Assembly: GCF_024139115.2 (NCBI RefSeq)
Contig: NW_026943130.1
Coordinates: forward strand, 310,001-374,000
Reading direction: 5' to 3'
DNA from: Armigeres subalbatus
Lineage: Eukaryota > Arthropoda > Insecta > Diptera > Culicidae
DNA: 64,000 bases
Both the position numbers and the translations under genes were made by a program. The notes beneath the pieces are model-generated. The model ran no database searches and had not been told where the DNA came from. It saw only the letters and a list, made by a program, of their open reading frames with translations. Shown here piece after piece: positions 44,702-55,170 of the stretch; position 1 is the stretch's first letter; each line of letters begins with the position of its first letter.

Positions 44702-45232
44702 CCGTCAACTGGGGGGAAGATGATCATTGAGGTGAAGATGATCATTTGATGTGTCAGTCAAAAGTGCCAATTTTTTTATGAAACGGTAGTCAACAATATT
44801 CTCCGTTCAAGTAATGTTACCGCTAGGTAGAAATCCGAGTTTTAAGATTATAATCATGAAAATGTATTTTGTGGAAGAAAGAGAGATAGTCATAAATGAC
44901 GCTATTTTCGTTTCAAATATTGACTTCGTAGACTTCTTTACGTAGTAAATTCAACATTCATACAAATAACCTAGTGTATTTTGACTACTAGGTCATAATG
45001 ATTTTAGTAGAGCTGTCTTGATCAACTTCACCCCAAACCAGATTACTCAAAAAATGTGTGATAATTCAATTTATTTTAATAAATGCGAATGCATTTCAGA
45101 AAACTAAAGTTGTTGATTATTGCAACGTATAGCAGTACATGTTTTGAAAATATTTGTTTCGATTTAAAATGTAAACACACATTGTTATTGCATGTTTTGT
45201 CTTAAAAATGATCATCTTCCCCCAGTTGACGG
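44702..45232. mobile_element. MITE, 531 bp, TIR CCGTCAACTGGGG, TSD TA
   Basis: The left end CCGTCAACTGGGGGGAAGAT and the right end ATCTTCCCCCAGTTGACGG continue to ATCATT/AATGAT, giving about 27 bp of nearly perfect inverted repeat. TA flanks both sides (44700-44701, 45233-45234), and GTAC surrounds both. The interior is AT-rich and non-coding. Confidence 0.88.
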
Positions 45233-45478
45233 TACTTTTTCAGGTGGAAACACGCGCGTGAAGGTTTCCGCTACCTGTTGATGGTGTTAGTTTGCCTGAG
45301 AGAGCTATCAAATTCGTCAAATCGTCGTTTGAATCTTTGTTTTCAAAAGCAGATAAGTCGTTTTGAAAATTTTGTCTTGAATTATTCTTTGCATATAATA
45401 TATATGTTGTCCCGCATTATTTCGAACCATAACCATAACATTTGTCAGATCATTCATGTCAACAAATAACATTACATA

Positions 45479-45638
45479 CACCACTAGGTGTTCCAATCTG
45501 CCAAATTCACGATTCAGCCATCTTGGATTTTAGTATGGAAGAGCCAGCCGGTTTGTTTTCGTTTTGCACTGAAAATGAATTTTTCACCCTAGCCGTCTTC
45601 TCTTCCACAAACTTGGCAGATTGGAGCACCTAGTAGTG
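45479..45638. mobile_element. MITE, 160 bp, TIR CAC.ACTAGGTG, TSD TA
   Basis: The left end CACCACTAGGTGTTCCAATC and the right end GATTGGAGCACCTAGTAGTG are inverted over about 29 bp with few mismatches. TA flanks both sides (45477-45478, 45639-45640). It interrupts a minus-strand LINE frame. Confidence 0.85.
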
Positions 45639-45639
45639 T

Positions 45640-45905
45640 ATTCATCTTGACGCAAAGCATATCTTACGAATCTTCTTTGGACAGATTCGAACCGCTTACT
45701 CCATACAGCCTGGTAGGGATTCCAAACAGCAGATGCAAACTCTAATATTGAGCGTACCAGAGAGCAGTACAACGCTTTGAAACACAACGGATCTTGAAAC
45801 TCATTGGAGATTTTGAACATGAACCCAAGCAGACGATTGGCTCTATCGATGGTATTTAAGAAGTGGCGGGTGTAGGTAAGTTTTTCATCCAAAATAACTC
45901 CTAGG
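45640..45905 (-). pseudogene. Jockey/CR1-like LINE, RT C-terminal fragment
   Basis: The minus strand encodes 'GVILDEKLTYTRHFLNTID', 'ANRLLGFMFKISNEFQDP', 'ALYCSLVRSILEFASAVWNP' and 'RFESVQRRFVRYAL'. This is the thumb/C-terminal region that follows the RT core in Jockey/CR1-type LINEs, and it extends the corresponding end of the 24770-26765 copy. Both ends are cut, on the left by the MITE at 45479-45638. No frameshift was seen inside the fragment. Confidence 0.82.
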
Positions 45906-45942
45906 CAAGATCAGTAACCCTTCGTTCGGTTACGTATTGCTC

Positions 45943-46100
45943 CAGACGCGCTTTGATTTTTCAAACCACAATCCATTTCCAGCGGTCTTCAGACGCGCTT
46001 TGTGATTTTCAAAACACAATCCATTTTGCAGCGGTCTTTCAAACGCGCTTGTGATTTTCAAACCACAATCCATTTGTCGTTCTTCCTGACGCGCTTTGTA
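45943..46100. repeat. Tandem repeat, ~47-bp unit, three copies and a partial
   Basis: Units begin near 45943, 45990 and 46040, with a partial one at 46086. Each has AGACGCGCTTTG, a GATTTTCAAACCACAATCCA core and CAGCGGTCTT. Frames through it are artefacts. Confidence 0.85.
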
Positions 46101-46252
46101 GCAATACAAACACATTGCCTTAATCATCAAATATTTTAACCATTAGCACATCAACAAATTGAATTCAACTCACCTTTTGAAATCAGTATCAGGATCCAAC
46201 AAACAACCTGGCAGGATCGCCAAAATGTGTGGCCTCAAATTGCCGGGCAATT

Positions 46253-46277
46253 NNNNNNNNNNNNNNNNNNNNNNNNN
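46253..46277. other. Assembly gap (25 N)
   Basis: This is a run of 25 undetermined bases. Sequence on the two sides may not be truly adjacent. Confidence 1.
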
Positions 46278-46744
46278 AGCAAGCTCTAGGTCATTACATG
46301 AGTCAACCCGTGATGTTGAGAACCAGCAATACCAGTCAAACTGGATGAAATTAGTTGTTCGTCGAAACTTATGACAGCTACAGGAATGCTGTGCCATCTA
46401 TTCCATGGAAGATTCAAGAAAGTTCTAGTATACTTGCGGTCCTGCCTTAAATGTCAAGAAATAGATGATCTCACTCGGTTAGCAAATCCTCAGAAATTGC
46501 TGCCCTTTTTCTCCGTCTCAGTCACGAATGCGTCGTTTGCCTGCGGTCCTTAAATGCAAGGAATAGAATATCTCGCCGCCGGACTGGCTTTGCTGCTGGT
46601 CTTTACGGCTTCGAATTACGAATGACTGGTTTGTTTTGGGCCCTTCTTTTTATTCCGATCATTGCAGGCTGCTGTTCGCTGATTGCTTATGGGTGATATT
46701 TTTCAACCAATCAAAACGCTGCAGATTGGGTACCAATTGTACCC
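46278..46744. other. Left flank of the LTR element
   Basis: The short plus-strand frames have no signature. The last bases (ATTGGGTACCAATTGTACCC) run, across the LTR element, into the Gypsy gag-like frame at 51422. Whether this flank is Gypsy gag is unclear. Confidence 0.35.
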
Positions 46745-46946
46745 TGTAACGGTCATATGTAACATCACAAGCGCCTCCCGGATGACGTGATCATACACAC
46801 GCATGTGGGCTCATACATGGTTCATTGGTCCATATCAAACGTGCGTTGGTTTAGTTTAGTTATAGACCTCACCAAGGCAGACGTCTCAAGCAAGCGGCTG
46901 CACGAAGGACGCGACTATTCGGCTGGTCATTCGGCGGGTCGTTACA
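46745..46946 (+). repeat. 5' LTR (202 bp)
   Basis: TG...CA termini. Landmarks shared with the 3' LTR are GGATGACGTGATCATACACA and GGACGCGACTATTCGGCTGG; the final ~75 bp are identical between the two. No obvious TATA box. Confidence 0.92.
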
Positions 46947-46947
46947 A

Positions 46948-46959
46948 TGGCGACGAGGA
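46948..46959 (+). promoter_or_regulatory. Primer-binding site, tRNA-Ser(GCT) type
   Basis: TGGCGACGAGGA starts one base after the LTR. It is the complement of the 3' end expected of a eukaryotic tRNA-Ser(GCT) (CCTCGTCG plus CCA), matched from memory of that tRNA's acceptor stem. Confidence 0.7.
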
Positions 46960-47334
46960 GAAAGATTCGATTTTATTTTTAAGAGATGAAAGAGTACGAG
47001 AAATCTGGTTTTCGTTTCTTGTGTTTGTTTTGTGGTTGAAGAAGAAGACAGAAGGAAGGACCGCAAAATGGAGTAATGATATAATTTGGTTGAATTTATT
47101 TTTGTTGCTGAGTTTTAACTCGTTTAGCGAAACCATTATTGTATTGATGTCTGGATTAACGTATTGTTTCGACGCTGATGTTTCAAGTTCCGGAAGATAT
47201 GACACTAAAGCATGACAGTATGAATACATTGTCTACTTTAGATTTGTAATATCGTTGTTGCTTCTGCATTATTGAGTTACTTCGTACAATCAGAAAATGT
47301 CTTGTGCTGTGTTGGAAAAGATTGTACGAAATGT

Positions 47335-48030
47335 AGATGCTTTGTACTAAGCTAAACACTTCATGAAAGGTTTAAATGCTTTAGAGTAGTATCAAGAGGC
47401 TTCATGCAATAAGGAGATGCTTCGTCTTGAAATAAAAGAGATCTTCATATAAAGAGATGCTTCGTGTAATGAGGAGATAGGTACGAACAAAGCAGAAGAT
47501 CGCACCAGTTGCGGAAAGATTTATAGAGAAATGTTTCATGCAATGAGAAGAACTTTGTGCAATAAGAAGATGCATCGTGCGATAGAGTCGTCGTCAATGA
47601 GGAGATGCTTTTCAATAAAAAGGAAGGCAATGCATCGTGCTATGATGAGAGGTGATTGATGAAATTTAAGATGCTTCTTGCAATGAGAAGATCTTTATAC
47701 AATAGGAGGATGCATCGTGCAATGAAGAGGTGTTTCATGCAGTGAGAAGAAGCTTGTGCTATTTTGGAACAGAATTAATTTGAGATGCTTTGTGCAATGA
47801 GGCGGATCTTTATGCATTCGATGTTTCATGCAGAAGAGCGATGCATCATGGAATGAGGAGATGCTTCATAAGAGGGTTGTTTATGCAACAGGCAGAGAGC
47901 TCTGTATTGAATGGATGCTTCTAGTAATGAGGGACATTCTTCGTCAATTTTGATGAATGATTGGTGAAAATTGAAATGTTTCGTCGATGTACAGGTGTAA
48001 TTTTGTGAAACGACGCAGAAGTTTGGATGC
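47335..48030 (+). repeat. Loose ~20-bp purine-rich repeats in the LTR-element interior
   Basis: Variants of GATGCTTCGTGCAATGAGGA recur many times, with GATGCATCGTGCAATGA and GTTTCATGCAATGAGAAGA forms, at irregular spacing. They have no open frame and no similarity to S1 or S2. Confidence 0.75.
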
Positions 48031-51000
48031 TTTATGAAATTTTAGTAAATGAATCTGAGAAGTGGAAATGTTTTATGATGTAGTGGAGACACAATGTGTA
48101 CACTTCGTAATTTGGAAACACGCTTTGTGGACAATGATGTCTCGAGAAATTTGAGAGGCTTCATGGAATGTAATGCAATTCATGCGTGCTAGTCTACGTT
48201 GGTTAACGAGGTGGATAAATATTAACGAGAATATGGATGTGTTCCGTGTTTCCACAGTGATGTGTGTATGCTTCGTTAGTGCTGGGATATTGCGGAAGAT
48301 ATGGATTGATCACGTTCAATACTGCTAACAGTTCTTGTGGGTTTGTTTATGGTAATCTTCCCTTTGTGAGGATGAAATAGTATTTTCACATTTAAAAGTG
48401 ATAATGGGAGGAGTTCCATGCAGTGTTGGTTCATGCGTAAGGAAGTTATGAGGAACTCAGGAGTACATGCATTTTGTGTGGTATACCACAGTTCCTTCCA
48501 CAAACATCGACATGATTCAATACGCTTCGTTTTATAAAATTATAGTACTATAGATGTTGACGTTTCGTTTAGGAGTTGATGGTGCAACATTTTGGATGAT
48601 TTTAGCTTCATTATTTGGATTCTGGGATTGTTTTGCCTACTGTTGCAAGGAGTGTTTTGCTCAGGCAGGAAGGCAAATTCCTTCATAGTTGAGCCAATGT
48701 TTGGCACCGCAAGTTTGATTATAAATCGTGTTTGACTTGTGAAGCGATTTTTATGCACAGTTGTGGCGTTCAGTTGCGGCCGGGGCAGGCTCAATGATTG
48801 TATGTGTGGATTTAGGTGGACTAAATTTGTGCTCTCTGAACTCCGTGGGCGTCGTATGGAAAGAGTTGGGTCATCGCTGAGATAATGGTGGATGTCAGGA
48901 AGTGTGGTTGATCATATGGGAGAGTAGCATTGGTATTACTTGTTTTATGATTGAGATTTTTGAAGTTTGGAGTTTTCTTGGATTGATTTCTTAGGCCTCG
49001 ATAGGCTCGTCCACCGTTGCGGGTTGCCAAGTGCTGCATCTTTTGATATTAACTGTTGAATTGTTTGTTAAAGGAATCTACCACTGGTCTCCAGTTAGCC
49101 TTGCGATCAAAAGCGTAGGATTGACGATTTCCATGTTTCGGTTAAATTTTCTTGACACTCTGAGCAGTGTATCCATTCGCACACACACTAAGTAACCATG
49201 AAGCTATATATGCTTGTAAAAACACAGCCCTAACAGTTGACTTAAAGTGAAAAAGGACATTATAAGACCGAATTAATGGTTCATTGCTTTGGCATGTTGA
49301 AATAAAGCACCAGTATATCATCGCTGCATTCGTATTCTGATTTAGAGTATCGTTGTCTGACAGTTGATAAATAAATCAACAACACATCGTTAAAACAGAT
49401 CTAATGCAACTACGCATTTAGCATCCGATTGTGATTGATATATTCAATATTGTAATCTTGGTACTTGGGAACATACATACTCATGCAATGGCGGAAAGAA
49501 AAGCTTTCAATTAAATAACTGAGGAAATGCTAATAGAATACTAAGTTGGAAAGTTGGCCAAGTTCAGTTGAATGTAGAGTTAGAAGAAGAAAAAAGTATG
49601 ATATCCATTATAAATGTATTTGATTTCATTTGCTGTGAGTTATAATTTTGATTTGGCTAATATTCTAGCTAGTTTAAATGTATGAGTGGGAACCATGGAG
49701 AGCAATGAATTGTTTGATCCTAGGGATGGTTGTATTTTGCATGGGTGGGAGGCTCAAACAACCTGGAACATTGTGGGTCCATGTTATTAGAGAACAGGAC
49801 TTGGTCTTGGCAACAAATCACTATAGAATGTGTGCTAGATTGAACGATACTGATGGGGTGTTATACACTATACAGACCTTTGTGTCAGCGTAATATATAT
49901 AATCCAGAGATCAATCTCATATTTCAATGACAGGTATGAGGCAAAATAAATCTAAGCAAATTTCGTGATGAGCTTATACTTAAAATCAAAATTACGAAAA
50001 TAAAGTTGAAAAATTTAACCAAATTACATCGGTATGTAATTATTATCATCGTGTCTTATTTCTATATGACAACTTCGTCTTGATTATTCTGTAGTTTTTC
50101 GTTTTCTTTTGGTGTTTGGCCTTCTTTAGTCTGTACGGCTAAAGCAAGACCATGCTAAAGATGGTTTTGTTCATTGCCTGGTACTTGTCTAGGAAATTCT
50201 TGGATGGGACTTAATTGAATTCCCTAGATAAGGAGGACCAAGTGATACACAAAAAATGGTCTCAGTGAGTGTGTAGTTGCAAAGATAAAAGAATCAAGAC
50301 CTCAGTACTCGATACAGGTTAACAGTTGCAAGGTGTCCAGGATTTGAAGGAATGATATTTAAAATATCAAGTAGTACAGTGGATTACAATGTACGTAGCC
50401 GAGGTTTATGCTGGTGTTTATGCGAGGTTTGCTGGTACCGTTGGAGAATCAGAAGTGTTATTTGGGTAACCTCAAATAATAATGGAGGATGGTGGGAAAA
50501 CCTAATGAAGACCTGTGTCTACGTGAAGTTAAACAGGTGTTACTGTGTCGATGATTTGGAACCATTGAGTTGTTGGAGGTAAGTTCGTGTACATGTTCAG
50601 CGTTGATGAAAACGGTTTCAAGTGATCCGTTAAGTTGTTTAGATAAAGAGAATTAAGTGGTGCTGATGCGTTTCTCTCGCAGTGCTATTTCATTTGTTTG
50701 TGTTGTTTGTTTGTTTGTAATGTGTTGTATAATGAGCTGGCGCAAAAATAATGGAACATTTGTGCATTTAATAAACTGAATGAAGAGATATTTGTGTAAG
50801 ATTGTTATTAGGCACGTTTTACAAATCATTCGGTGTGAAATCGAATTGTCATTTGTATATATTCTGAACCGGTATGTCAGTACTGGTGTTCTGAATGACG
50901 AAAACATTGATGACCGAGGAAGGAGAGCTGAGCAAAGATAATTCGAGTTTGCCCATGCAGATTACATTTTTAATAGGAAGACTTTCGCTGGTTCTTTATA

Positions 51001-51207
51001 TGACTGTGAACATTTGGTGAGTAACTGTATGATACCTGATTTATTAATGTATCGAAATTATTACATTATGAATATCAACAGTTGTGATGAGAAATATAAT
51101 TAAATATTCTGAGATGTTATGGATGATTTAAGGTTTCTAGGACATGTGTATTATGTATTTGAACTACAGACATTAGATCCATCTAGTAGTACAATGGCAA
51201 GGTTCTA

Positions 51208-51219
51208 AAAAGGAGAGAT
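51208..51219 (+). promoter_or_regulatory. Polypurine tract
   Basis: AAAAAGGAGAGA immediately precedes the 3' LTR start TGTAACGG, as required for plus-strand priming. Confidence 0.85.
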
Positions 51220-51421
51220 GTAACGGTCATATCAAATGTACATCGCGCCTCCCCGGATGACGTGATCATACACACGCATGTGGCTCGTACATATGGTTCA
51301 TTGGTACCATATCAAACTGTGGTTTAGTTTAGTTATAGACCTCACGCAAGGCAGACGTGCTCAAGCAAGCGGCTGCACGAAGGACGCGACTATTCGGCTG
51401 GTCATTCGGCGGGTCGTTACA
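51220..51421 (+). repeat. 3' LTR (202 bp)
   Basis: Direct repeat of 46745-46946 with the same TG...CA termini. It is followed by TACCC, completing the target duplication. Confidence 0.92.
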
Positions 51422-53520
51422 TACCCCAATATGAATCAGCGATCAGATCACTAGATAAATATTTTGCCCTCAAACAAATAAAAGCTTTGAACGATTTGCT
51501 GCGTGATATGAAACAAGAAGATAGCAGGTTTCAAGGAATACGTATTTCGACTTCAAGATCAAGCCAACCGTTGTATGTACACGGATACCGATGACGTTAT
51601 CGTAGATCAAGTGATCGAAAGCTGACGATCATCTGAGCTCAGGAAGAAATTCCTTGCAGACGGTTTAACGCTTACCGAAACTTTATGCGGAAAATCCATG
51701 AGGGTGCAAAACAAACGAGAATGTACGACAAACCTTCATCGTCGTACACTGGAGGTATCACACAACGGGTGAACAGAAGTACATTCCAAGGAACCGACCT
51801 GAATCCTCTCGACGGAGTTATAACTGTAGCAAAACTGGTCACATCGCAAAGACTGGATAAATATGCAGCAAAAATTCTATTTGTCATGGATGCAAATCGA
51901 AAAACCCATTTTGTTATGTGTTGCCGAAAACGTAAAGAGAAGTCAAGCATTCAAATCAAAGTAGACCGAGTCTGAAAAGGATACGTCAACATCTCAGGAA
52001 CCAAAGGACAGGACTGTATTTTTCGTTGCATTGATCAGGATCAAGATGAAGTGTTGACTTTGAGCATTGGTAGTCACGATCAAACTGTTGGTGGATTCAA
52101 GATCCCGGCGAACATTATAAACAACGCTACATTTGTCTATAAAACAAAAAGCCTATAATAAATGAAAAAAAACGCCGGGGAATGACGTGCAAAAGCAAGG
52201 AATGGCATCTGATCAGAAAATCGATTTTAGAATTGCATTCGAAACTGAATCACAATACCTGGAGAAGAATCAGGTGGACCCATTTTCGGTAGCTCAAAGG
52301 ACAGACGAATCACTGAGCAAAACGCTTTTGCCTGATATAAAGATCAGGTACGCCGTACGCAGTGAATCATTTATCGCCGGAACTACCAGCTAAGGACCAA
52401 TCAACTTCCGAAGGTCCTGAATTCCAGTTGAAGATCCAAATTGACGATTCTGTCCAACCTTCGTTCAAACAGCAAGGAGACTCCCTATCACGATGGAAGC
52501 GGACGTAGAAGAACAATCACGGAGTTAGGAAGATCATCGAGAGATTTGAAGGACCCTTAACCTGGATATCTCCATTAGTTCCAGTGCGGAAATCCGATGG
52601 AAGAATTCGACTCTGCGTCGATATGAGGGACCAATAAAGCGGTGAGAAGCAAAATTATCCGATGCCAAATATCGATAATGCTATGTTATTAATAACAAAA
52701 AAGTGATGCTTATATTATTATTGAAAATAAATAAATAACTTTTAAAGGTTGCAAAAGTTTCAAAAATCGATTTGAAGTATGCTTATTTTCATTTCGAATT
52801 AGAACCTGCCAGCTGGAACATCACTACTTTTCATAGAAGTGGTGTTTATAGTTTCCCAGTTCATGTTCGCCGTTCAATTAAATCGCACCTGAACTATTTC
52901 AGAGAGAAATGTAACATTTGCTCAGAGGTATAAAGTGTTTAGTTGTGTACATGGATGATTTTATGATATAAGGTGCAACCGAAGCAGAGCACGACGAATC
53001 CCTAAACGAAGTTCTCAAACGACTAGAATCTCTCAACATGAAAATCAATGAAAAGAAGTCTGTTATCAGTCGAAGAAGTTATATTTCGGCTATTTTGTTG
53101 GCATCAATGGTATCCGTCCAACCAACGAAAAGTTCAAGCGATTCTAAACCTGAATCCTCAGCGAACGTTCCGGAACTGAGGTCACTGTTGGGATTGTCCC
53201 ACTTGGGAAGTTCCTATACCAAATTTATCACAGTTAAGCCCAGTTAAAACAGTCCAGTGAAAAGCGCAGTTAGCGAACTGTTGTGTATCACGTACAATTT
53301 TTTGCATTTCAAAAGTTTGGCAAATTACGAGCAAAATATTTCCAAACAGAGAAAGAATGCTACACAATTGTCTGGGCTATGGATAATTATTTATGATTTG
53401 TATGGTTTTTTCACTTTGGTAACGGATTGTAAGCCACTCGAATACCTTTCAATCGGTCCAATCGAAACCATCAGCTAGGATGGGCAGGTTCTCCGACTAA
53501 AGTTTCGACTTTACGATAAA
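51422..53520 (+). pseudogene. Ty3/Gypsy gag-pol remnant
   Basis: Broken frames give gag ('SAIRSLDKYFALKQIKA', then 'SSELRKKFLADGLTLTETL'-like sequence near 51625-51685) and a damaged zinc knuckle ('NCSKTGHIAKTG', 51826). The RT follows with 'WISPLVPVRKSDGRIRLCVD' (52563-52622) and 'KIDLKYAYFHFELEP' (motif A). The motif C 'YMDDF'-like sequence is at 52946-52965, followed by 'ESLNMKINEKKSVIS'. The RNase H region has 'YDLYGFFTLVTDCKPLEYLS' (53390-53449) and 'PSARMGRFSD'. Integrase and LTRs are missing. Stops and frameshifts are dense. The LTR element at 46745-51421 is inserted at its left edge. Confidence 0.82.
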
Positions 53521-54957
53521 TAGGAATCAGGTGATGCAACAACCGACTGTCAAGACTAACACATATAGAGAACGGCGGAGTGAAAAACTGTCGAATTGGC
53601 ACAGATGAAAATGCATGAAATCTGAAAATAATACTGGCACACTTGAACTTTGCTTGCTTCTTATGCAGGCTGTAGACATCCCTATCTAACTCCTTATAGC
53701 CAAAAATAGCCACCATGTCCCGAGCAGTGTGCAGATAGACCGCTGTCATTGCATGAGATGTCAAAATCGTCAACAACACCAATGATTGTGCTTGATATTT
53801 AATTTAAAATATCCACAACAATAAAGAGCAAGTTATTTTTAAATTCTGCTCAAGCTTTCACGGTGAAATAAAGACAAATTGTTGTTCTCCATGTAAGTAA
53901 ATCAAATTGATCATGTAGATGTTTTGAATCAATTAAACTCATTAGTCATTTATTAGATATTCCCGATTAAAGTTGCATATTGAAGAAGCTGAGTTTGATG
54001 TTTATGATGTTAAGCTTTTTAGATTTGACGTACGTTGCTCGGCGTTGGTGTCGGTGTTGGCTACACTAACATGAGCTCTTAGCATAGCCTGTTCTTATGG
54101 ATGCAAAAGTAAACAACTCGGAACTTTCAAATCGACGTATACTTTTTTGATCAAGCTGAGAAAATGAGCTTGAAAGTTTTCAGATTATTTTTATTCCTAT
54201 TTAGAAAGTAATCATTTTTGTACTGAATACACTTCAACGATACATTATGAAAAGGTTCATCGTTACTGACCCTGAAATCTGCACTGCGTGTAACATTTCA
54301 GTTATTTTGATAAAATATATGTTACAACGTTCTGCGAGATAAATCACATACGTCGTTTTGATAAGTCAGCATGACCGAGGTCTGCTACTTTCTCGAAATG
54401 TTACGCTCTCCGTACGCTGCGTTGTTGATACGTCGAAATGTTCGTCAAGTTGAAACATTTCACGCATACGACAAAAAATTGGAACACTTAACGACGTAAC
54501 AACATTTGCTGCAGAAAAACAACGTAAAATCCTTAACGAAAATCAGAATATTCAAACAACATGCTTAATTTTGAAATCAGTATATGAAAAGGAGCAGACG
54601 CACGTTTTAAACTATTCAGTTGGTCGAAAAACTTTTAAGTACATTTTCTGCTAGGTGATGTGGAATATTTTCAACAATGATTTACACCGTTTTGTAAAAA
54701 TTGATTTACATTTTAATAACACATTTTCATGTAGCTTTGAAGATATACATTTTAGATGAATTTAGACCTTATGCTGTTGAAAACGGTTTGTTTACAATTT
54801 CGACATACGCCGTTTGAAAAAGTATCAGAGACAAGTCGAAATGGAACCGCTTTTGACGTTCGATTGAGAAAGATGGCGTCTTCCGATCTCTTACTAAGTA
54901 TTTCTATAGATATCAAGACTATCTCAAGCAAAGATTAAAGGAGGAATGGAATGATAG
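53521..54957. other. Stretch without a recognisable gene
   Basis: AT-rich. Around 54340-54480 a run of GTCGTT/ACGTCG words is locally unusual but not tandem. A short frame at ATG 54874 ('MASSDLLLSISID') has a good start context but stops after 21 codons without a clear donor. Confidence 0.35.
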
Positions 54958-55170
54958 TTGCCTGAAAGAGGCTTTCTCTGAAAGGGAGCTTCGGTCTCTT
55001 GAAAGGAGGATTCGAGCCTCTTGAAAGGAGGCTTTTGAGCCTCTTAGAGGGGCTTCCAGGCTTCTGAAAGGGAGCTTCGAGCCATGAAGGAGGCTTCGAG
55101 CCCTCTTGAAAGGAGGCTTCCGAGCCTTGAAAGGAGGGTTCGAGCCTCTTGAAAGGGAGCTTCGAGCCAA
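54958..55170. repeat. Minisatellite S2, small array
   Basis: About nine degenerate copies of a 22-24 bp unit, GAGGCTTCCGAGCCTCTTGA plus AAG. Each unit contains the inverted repeat GAGGCT/AGCCTC. The right flank has GAGGAAGCTGTTACGTCACA, echoed to the right of the second array. Confidence 0.92.

Larger units (their letters stand above)
46745..51421 (+). mobile_element. Complete non-coding LTR retrotransposon (LARD-like), 4.68 kb
   Basis: Two direct repeats of 202 bp each (46745-46946 and 51220-51421) start TGTAACGGTCATAT and end GGGTCGTTACA. The 5-bp target duplication TACCC flanks the pair (46740-46744 and 51422-51426). A primer-binding site and a polypurine tract are in their canonical places, which fixes the plus orientation. 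The 4.27-kb interior has no frame above about 140 codons and no gag, protease, RT, RNase H or integrase motif. It would therefore depend on enzymes from another element. Part of the interior is a loose 20-bp repeat tract. The LTRs differ mainly by small indels in their 5' two thirds. Confidence 0.9.

Noticed and set aside
45584..45640. Extension of the LINE frame ('TTRCSNLPSLWKRRRLG') to 45584.
   Set aside because: This part lies within the MITE at 45479-45638; the resemblance to a LINE tail is coincidental.
46787..47215. 142-codon frame crossing the 5' LTR.
   Set aside because: It starts inside the LTR, runs through the primer-binding site and has no recognisable domain; likely chance.
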